64,000 nucleotides of DNA from assembly GCA_037367405.1 (NCBI GenBank), contig JAZKJV010008267.1, forward strand, positions 62,001 through 126,000, read 5' to 3'. This document shows, in pieces, positions 57,501-64,000 of the stretch. The first letter of the stretch is position 1; each line of letters opens with the position of its first letter. Source of the stretch: Ottelia alismoides (Eukaryota; Streptophyta; Magnoliopsida; Alismatales; Hydrocharitaceae). The translations under genes were made by a program, and so were the position numbers. A model generated the notes under the pieces. The model made no database searches. It was given only the letters and a program-made list of their open reading frames with translations, and was not told the origin of the DNA.

Positions 57501-60500
57501 AGGGGCTACTTGCAATTTCTCCAAAAAGTTAACACTGAATATAAAATTCCTTGGACTGAAATGAAATAATAAAAGACCCGAAGGCCTCAATGCAAAATGC
57601 CCGCACCTCACGTGTACAGGTCACGTGAGGTGACGTGACAGAGGACCTATATGTAAATAAAATAAGTGCAAGGGCCTATTTGCAAATTTTACAAAACTTT
57701 TACACTACAGACGAAAGTTTGTGGACTAAAAAGTAAATACAAAATGCGCAGGGGTTGAGATGCAAAATACCCCTGGCGCGCGGATCCAACGGCGGGGAGG
57801 ATGCCACTTAAACACGTGGCGCGCTGCGGATGGCCGATGACGCTTCGACGATGCACGGCTGGGATTAGATCCTCCTTGGTTGATCCAACGGTCGAGGCGA
57901 AGGAGGATTGGATGGTGGCTGTGCAACCTGGAGCTCCTTCCACGATCCGACGGTGGAGAGGCGATGACCAAGAACAACGTTGGACGCCAGCGAGGGCGAG
58001 CTTCGACGCGCGAGATCTCCGTCCTCCGGTGGAGATTGGGCTTCAAAATGGACGTGGAGGCTCCTGACGGTCTCCTCTTCCTCCTGGAGGCCTCAAAAGA
58101 CCTCGGCGACAGTCGAGGTGCTCGTTGGACGCCGGCGGAGTTGGGAGGGCTTCACGAGCTCCGGCGAGGGTGCAAAATCGCCTCCAGACGCGATTGAACG
58201 TGCCTTGACGTGCAAAAAGGGTTAAGAGGTCCAGGGCAAACTGCCTGGACCTTGGGAAGGTGGTGGCGATGCGTAACACGGCGTGGGGGTGTTCGACCGG
58301 AGTTGCGCTCCGACGAGGAAGTGCGATAGGGCGAATCACGAGATGAAACTTCGAATTTTTTGAGGGGTTTTGATGTTAAGACTAAGGCTAACATGATGCA
58401 AATGAAAAATAGGGGAGAGGGGGGCCTCAATGGCCGGAGCCATAGGAGGATATGTACCTCGACCGCCGGTGTTGCGGGAGGTATTGGAGGCACCCTCGAC
58501 CTCGTACGCCTTAGCTGAGGAGCTCGCGGTGGAGCTGTCACCTCCAGCAAGCTTCAGAGCACACGAGAGGCGAAGAGGGGTGGACCAAGGAGACTCGAAA
58601 TCGAATTCAAAGTTGGGGGCTTGTTATATTTGGTTTGACCCATGACCAAGGTGCTCCAAAGATCGAGCCAGATCTGGTGAATCGATGGCCATGTCCCCCA
58701 AAAAATGCAAGGGTGTGATAGACCACTAATCGAGGGACAAAAGACATGAAGGGCTCGATCTCAAAAAATGCAAGATGAAGGCTAGAAAAATCGACAAAGA
58801 TTGGGTCAAATCGAGGTCTGACAACGGCTACAGGGTCTAGGGCAGACAGTTGACCGAGGTCAACTGTGATTGCCCCCTGGTTGGTCCACGTGGACCAACC
58901 AAGAAAAAGACCCTGAAAAAGATTTATAAATTCATTTAAAAAAAGAAAATGGCTGAATTAAATAATGATTATAAAATAAAAAATATTCTTTCTTTTATGT
59001 AGTATTTTATTATGATTTTTAATTAATTTTATGTGGTATATTTTCATAAGTTTACTTTTTAGCCCTATATAGGTATATTACCTATGTATTTTAGTATTTT
59101 ATTTTTATTTGGTATTTTTGATTTTATTTATTTTTGTCTATTATTTTATAAAATTATAAAACACTTTTATATATGTAAATATATTTTTATTCTATTTTTT
59201 GAGGTGTTTTGTACATTAAATAAAATATAAGTAAGTAATGCATATGTTTGTACATAGGTCTAATACCTAGGTATTGAATATTCAAATATTTTTATTTTGA
59301 ATTCTCTTTGCATTTTTATCCTGATTTTAATATACATATAAATTATAAATAATATTTATGAGATTATAAAAATATAAAAATACAAAAATAATGAATAAAG
59401 AATATATTGAATATTTTAATCAGTACAACTGTACAAGGTGGGTCCAAAACTCAACTTTCAAACCGTAGCTCCGCCAAATGCGAAACCACCACCATTAAAT
59501 AGATTATTTTATTCTATATAAATTAAAGTGAGTTTGATGCATTTGGAGTTTTCATTTGTGAGATACATGTCTGGGAAGTTGGGATTCTGGATTTTTATTC
59601 AGACTATAACTTTGTATCTGTGTATTATTTTTGAATGAAATCAATTTTGTATTTTTATTTATAAAATTATCTACAACTTTCATGTACAAAGTTTCTTTAT
59701 TTGAGGTATAAAAAGTGGAACCAAAAATAGGTCCCAAAATGAATAAAGAAAGAATAGAATAATATAGGTATTTGACCCTTATCTCCCCCTACTTTATTCC
59801 TTGTCGACCTATTCATCAAGATGCCTAGGTCTCGGGGTCTTGGGTCATAAAATATTTACCATATTTTATTCTTTTTCTTTTCTTTTATTTACTCTATAAT
59901 TTTGGCTTTAATTACAGTATTTTATACACTAATTGGGTGCACATGCATGCATGCTAAATTGCTCTAATTGAGGGTATTTATAGGCATTTGCAAGGGTTTT
60001 TGAGGCCAAAATGATAGAATAAAGATGATGAAATGTGGATTCATCAGTGATCTACAACTTTCATGAAGGACTTGGGAGCAAAAGAGGTCATCTGTGTGAA
60101 GTGGTATTTTTGGTCGTCTCAAAGTGTGTAGAAAATCTTATAATTTTTTGGTGGTTTTTAAATTGTATAAAAAATTTGGAAAAAATACGATAAAATATAA
60201 GAAAATTAATTACACACTAATACATTTTTTGGGATTTTCAATAAATAAGAAAATAAGGAAATAAAATAGAAGTACGAAACACACAATTTTTGTACAGACT
60301 CACAACAGACACTCAGAAATAATTAGTTTCTTTGATTTCAATCTTGATCTAGATTTGGATTTTTAAGCTGTTTGATAAAACTTTCATCAAATAACACAAA
60401 TAAAAATAAATAAAATTAAAAGGGATGAGTATGTACATAAAATCTTAGGTCAAAAATAGCAAAAAGCTAAAGTGAGCAAAAGGGCCTAAAATCCAACTTT

Positions 60501-60961
60501 CACATATGAGCTCCAAATTTTACGAAATTGATCTTGTTTTGAAGGTATTTGAAAATAGAGTATTTTAAAATGAGGAGACCAAAATCAAACACTGTATGAG
60601 GGAGATATGCACGTTTTAGTCCGTTAGATGTGGAATTAGACTTTGGGATTATTTGACATTTATTCGAGTTAGTAATTTTTTTTTTTGTATTTTTCTTTTA
60701 TTCTTGTTAGTAATATCTACACAATGGAGATAATTTGGGGTCAATTGAAGTTAGGATGAATTAACTTAAACTGTGGAAGTTAGTTGCTTTTTGGGCCAAT
60801 TTACACTTGTGATTTTTAATGCAATTATGCATGATGAAATGCAAATATTATTTACACATTTATGAATGCTAATGATGTTCTATTAATTATTAAATACAAA
60901 TGAATTATGGGGGCCAGAGCCAGATTGACCAATTTTAGCATGATGAATACAAGATTCATCA
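54570..60961 (-). repeat. Older Athila/Tat-like LTR, split by a solo LTR
   Basis: On the - strand the LTR starts TGATGAATC at 60961, immediately after a polypurine tract. It runs to 60047, is interrupted by the solo LTR 56238-60046, and resumes at 56237. It includes a GC-rich island at about 55230-56130 and AT-rich sequence to about 54570. Joining gtgat to ctacaac across the insertion restores a phrase also present at 28621. The far end is uncertain; it may be the tgataaattt at about 54574 beside the LINE. Apparent genes in the GC island have no conserved domain. Confidence 0.6.
56238..60046 (-). repeat. Solo LTR of the Athila/Tat-like family (second complete copy)
   Basis: The 3809-bp LTR, read on the - strand, starts TGATGAATCC and ends TTTGTGTTTATCA. 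It has a perfect 5-bp duplication gtgat (56233-56237, 60047-60051). It shares all landmarks with 21728-25694: the ctgtggcgac block at 56301, the tggagttaaaat block, the cacgtgaggtgac block near 57620, a GC island at 57780-58880 with gttgaccgaggtcaac, the aatcagta...caaaactcaactttcaaac block near 59430, and cccttatctccccctact near 59780. Frames in the GC island (for example 58152-58550) lack conserved domains. Confidence 0.88.
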
Positions 60962-60971
60962 TACCCCTATA
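60962..60971 (-). other. Polypurine tract of Athila/Tat-like element
   Basis: On the - strand TATAGGGGTA directly precedes the LTR start TGATGAATC. This fixes the right-hand edge of the older LTR and shows that the sequence from 60972 rightward is internal to the element. Confidence 0.65.
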
Positions 60972-62631
60972 TTTAAACCATGCTCGTCCCCGAGCATCAA
61001 TGAATGAATGAGAGTTGGATACATCTGTGCATGTGAATTTTCAAGGCTCAATTTATCGAAGACCCTTAATTTGAGTGATCCTAAAATTATGGACTCAACC
61101 ATGCCTTAATCAAAAGGAATCCAACTTCTCTACTTATCAGACTCTCTGTTTGTACATATAATATAAAGATATGACTTTTAGTGTACTGCATTCATACGAG
61201 TCGAGTCGAGACATCACCCAAAGTTTCAGTCCAGGAGACTCTCGTCTAGACTTAATCCTCAACAATAGGGAATATGTCAGTTCTTGCATTCAATCCACCA
61301 TCTCATTAGTTTTTTAGACTTGAAAGTGTAGATGGATGTCTAGATGATGGAGGGCATAGGATTGTGTATATTTTTCTCTCCCTCACATTGGAACAAGGGG
61401 CCTCTTGAGTGCCTTATTACTCAACACATGTAGATTTTTAGCTTGTTGATCAATGAGTCCGTCAAGAGAATTCAGAGTCGTCTGCACTTGTTTTTCTCGG
61501 AGTACACTGGTGTGTGCCTCTTTTGAGTATCTAAGATACCTTCGACACTCAGACTTGTATCACTATACGATGCAGAGCCCTTTTGTGGTGCTAGCTCGAC
61601 TCCTAGGTCCTAATAGAGTTTGGTCCAAGTGGACACTTTGAAAATGTTTGGGAGCGCTCGCCATAAGATGGAAGATCTTTTGAATTTGACTATAATGATA
61701 GAGCTTTTCTTTGATCATTTCTTTCTTTTCGTTTATTTTATCTTTGTCTAGCTCCACTGCTTTTACCAAGAGTTGATGCATACTAATGAACAATTATTTA
61801 GTTTCATCACACCTTGGCACATAGGTAAATATCAAAGAGATAACATATGAACTTGTTCACATACTGCTACGATTTTGCTGTCACTCAGGTTTCTTGAAGC
61901 CTTCATTAACTTTATCACATCCTCAAATATCATTAGATCGGGCCCAAGACTTAAATCTCCAGTCCTAGTTCCTCAAGTGATAACTCAACTTATCTCATCA
62001 ATCATGCAGTTGTGAAAGTGACGTGCTGATCATATTCTTTAGAGGTAGAGATGAAGAGTGCAATATAGCGCTCAAATCTTTCAAACTAGGGAAGTGTGGA
62101 TTATTAAGTTCAAAACCCTAATGACTAAGGTTGGCTAACTTAAACTCTCAAGATCTCAGAAATCAAGTATCCTCAAAATCCTTAAGCCTTGAGTGATATT
62201 GAATGTCTCATGAATAATCCAACCAAGGAATGCGTGAGATGCTTGATGAAATGCAAGATCATGAGTGATATATTTTTTTATGCGAATTTTTTTTTGGTTT
62301 TTTTAAAAAAAACATGTATTATTTACAGAAATCCTTTAGTATTATATTACTTGTACCCAATCCTGATGTTAGATGAAAAAATTAAAGTATGAGCTATGGA
62401 TAAAGTAGGTAGAATATGTACAAACACCCCCTATACTTAGCGTGTGCTATGTCCTCATGGCACAGAGTGAAATGTAGATATAACTCGTACTAAGTATAGA
62501 TGAGTGAAAAATAATAGAAGAGAAATGATGAATAAACAATGGTCGGTCCCCCTATACTTAGGCCCAAGTCAACCTAAGTATGATCGGATAATTACAAGTG
62601 GGGAACCGACTAGATTTACGGATATACAAGG
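60972..62631 (-). other. Internal non-coding part of Athila/Tat-like element
   Basis: This is sequence between the polypurine tract and the gag-protease region. No reverse transcriptase, RNase H or integrase motif was found on either strand. In the - strand the section near 61560-61680 is open for about 76 codons without known domains. The pol genes expected here are absent, so this copy is either deleted or belongs to a non-autonomous sub-family. Confidence 0.5.
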
Positions 62632-63965
62632 TCAAGGAGGTTTGCGGTGAACCTTCTTGCAGGAGCGGGGTGGAAGATAATATGGAGATGTGGAGGGTGG
62701 TGAAGAGGGGGAGGGTGAAGATGACCAACCATCATCAGAGTCATCTTCAAGAGAATAGTAGTCGTACGCAGAGGATCTCCAACTATTGTCATTCAAAGGT
62801 AAGTGCCCTTGGATCAGAGCTGTACTTATTGCACTTACTTGATGAACTACTTCAGAATCGGACGAGGACTCTTCAGAAATCACCTGGTGTCTAAGGTCAA
62901 AGGTAACTTTCTTGGCCGGTTTATTTTCTTGAGAAGTATTGGGAGGAAGTTGGACAGTCTTCATCTCCCTTTCTTGAGTAACCAGTGTGGCATTTATGAG
63001 TTCCTCATTAGATGAATCCCCGTAAAAGTCGACAATTCTTGTAGGGTCATACGCTGCTTCATGTGAGGGAGCATGTTCCTGGTGGCTTTGTGAATGTTGG
63101 TTGGGGATGTTTATGTCACCTCCTGATAATCGTAACTTTTGGTGACATCAGAGGTTTCCTATGTCAGTTCCTTATATGGTTCAAGTATTTCGTGAATTAC
63201 TGCCAACTCAAAGATTGTACTACCTAAATAATCATGACAATCCTCAGAAATATGATCCAATTCTTCATGAGCTCCTAAATAATATTTCCTCTTAGGAGCA
63301 ATTTCAGGGTGTGAGGTGTGGTGAGAATCAGAGGTCTGTCCAACAATCGGACTTATGGTTGTCTCTCCTAGGGCATGCATCAGTGTTTCACAAGGAGAGT
63401 TTGATTGTTTGTCTCCCGATCACGACTGCCGATTACAAATCGGGTTTCCTAGAATTAGACGTGTTATTGAGGGTTTGTTTATTATGGTCCGAGTTCGAGA
63501 ACATGATGACCTGATTCTCACAATCCACAATCGCCTTAGTAGAGGCTAAGAATGGCTTTCCTAAAATGATAGGAGATCCAAACAACGTTTCGGGATACTC
63601 AATGTCAAGGACAATAAAGTCCACTTTATAATTGTCATCCCAGAAGTTTGAGACGAGCGAAACAATCCCCGTGGTCTTTTGGTAGATCGATCGGGCAATT
63701 GAAGGATCACCCTAGTCTTTTTGAGTTGTCCGAGTTTGAGTTGGTCGAAGACGGACTTGGGGAGGATGTTTAATGTAGAATCATCATTTAACCAAACATG
63801 AGTAAATAAGGTATCCTCAATTTCACATGTGATCCGAGTCAACCACTTGACTTTGCGGTTTTTGATTCTATGATTCATCACCAAAGAGCTGGCCATAGAT
63901 ATGACATGATGTTCAATTCTTGATCTTTTCTTGCCCGTCTTTTTAGGGTTTAGTCGACTCTTCAC
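62632..63965 (-). pseudogene. Gag-protease region of an Athila/Tat-like Ty3/gypsy element
   Basis: On the - strand two frames joined by a frameshift near 63620 read as a retroelement aspartic-protease region of the Athila/Tat type: LFTHVWLNDDSTLNILPKSV, then VILQLPDRSTKRPRG, then DFIVLDIEYPETLFGSPIIL, then GKPFLASTKAIVDCENQV. The DFIVLD...PIILG.PFLA.....ID order is characteristic of this clade. After it comes an interrupted Ser/Asp-rich segment (62632-62964, EESSSDSEVV, LEDDSDDGW) instead of reverse transcriptase. The gag part would lie beyond the right edge of the window. Frameshifts and stops mark it as inactive. Confidence 0.75.
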
Positions 63966-64000
63966 AAATTACTTAATATCGGGTACATATTCTATGGCCT

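Noticed and set aside
57726..58550. Overlapping frames of 81-132 codons in the GC-rich island
   Set aside because: They lie in a solo LTR, are open in several frames at once, and have no counterpart of the same frame in the other LTR copies that I can see.

Overview
The window is nuclear DNA of a flowering plant, probably a monocot. The evidence is one spliced plant gene with a GC-rich first exon set in AT-rich DNA, a microRNA160 target site in that gene, plant-type retrotransposons with initiator-Met primer-binding sites, and a nuclear copy of plant mitochondrial DNA. The species was not identified.

Only one ordinary gene is convincing: an auxin response factor of the ARF10/16/17 clade at 14601-18036 on the + strand. 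It has two coding exons of 343 and 201 residues separated by a 1.8 kb intron. It carries a B3 DNA-binding domain and an ARF domain, a near-perfect miR160 site, and no PB1 dimerisation domain. Its promoter side (13.6-14.6 kb) has a TATA box, a GTCACGTGAC palindrome and an auxin-response-type GAGACA. Its intron carries a DNA-transposon insertion.

The rest is layered mobile DNA. Left of the gene (2.7-13.6 kb) lie two hAT-type elements with 8-bp target-site duplications (TSDs), Mutator-like elements with 9-bp TSDs, and a Mutator-like element (7838-12654) split by an unusual Ty3/gypsy Tekay-like segment. That segment runs integrase end, LTR, primer-binding site, yet it is bounded by TG...CA ends and a 5-bp TSD.

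Right of the gene (20-64 kb) is a nest of retrotransposons. A Ty1/copia element (about 20.3-26.3 kb) is split by a 3.97 kb solo LTR (21728-25694, TSD gggac). A second solo LTR of the same family (56238-60046, TSD gtgat) sits inside an older LTR that ends at 60961. That older LTR is followed by the polypurine tract and gag-protease region of an Athila/Tat-like element running off the right edge. Two more copies of the LTR family lie on the opposite strand at about 34.3-37.7 and 44.2-48.4 kb. One holds an RTE-type LINE tail. The other holds a mitochondrial ccmC fragment and a Mutator-like element. An L1-type LINE relic (51.1-54.5 kb) and a CACTA-type element rich in GGACGGT/ACCGTCC repeats (39.1-41.3 kb) complete the set.

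The most notable finds are a Pack-MULE-like element (41760-43087) carrying broken HSP70 exon pieces next to a strongly C-rich core, the recurrence of such C-rich cores in three independent Mutator-like insertions, the permuted Tekay insertion, and the open-frame mitochondrial ccmC insert. I found no CRISPR array, tRNA, rRNA or bacterial-type system. Repeat boundaries given with a TSD are firm; those marked approximate come from reading similarity between copies by eye.
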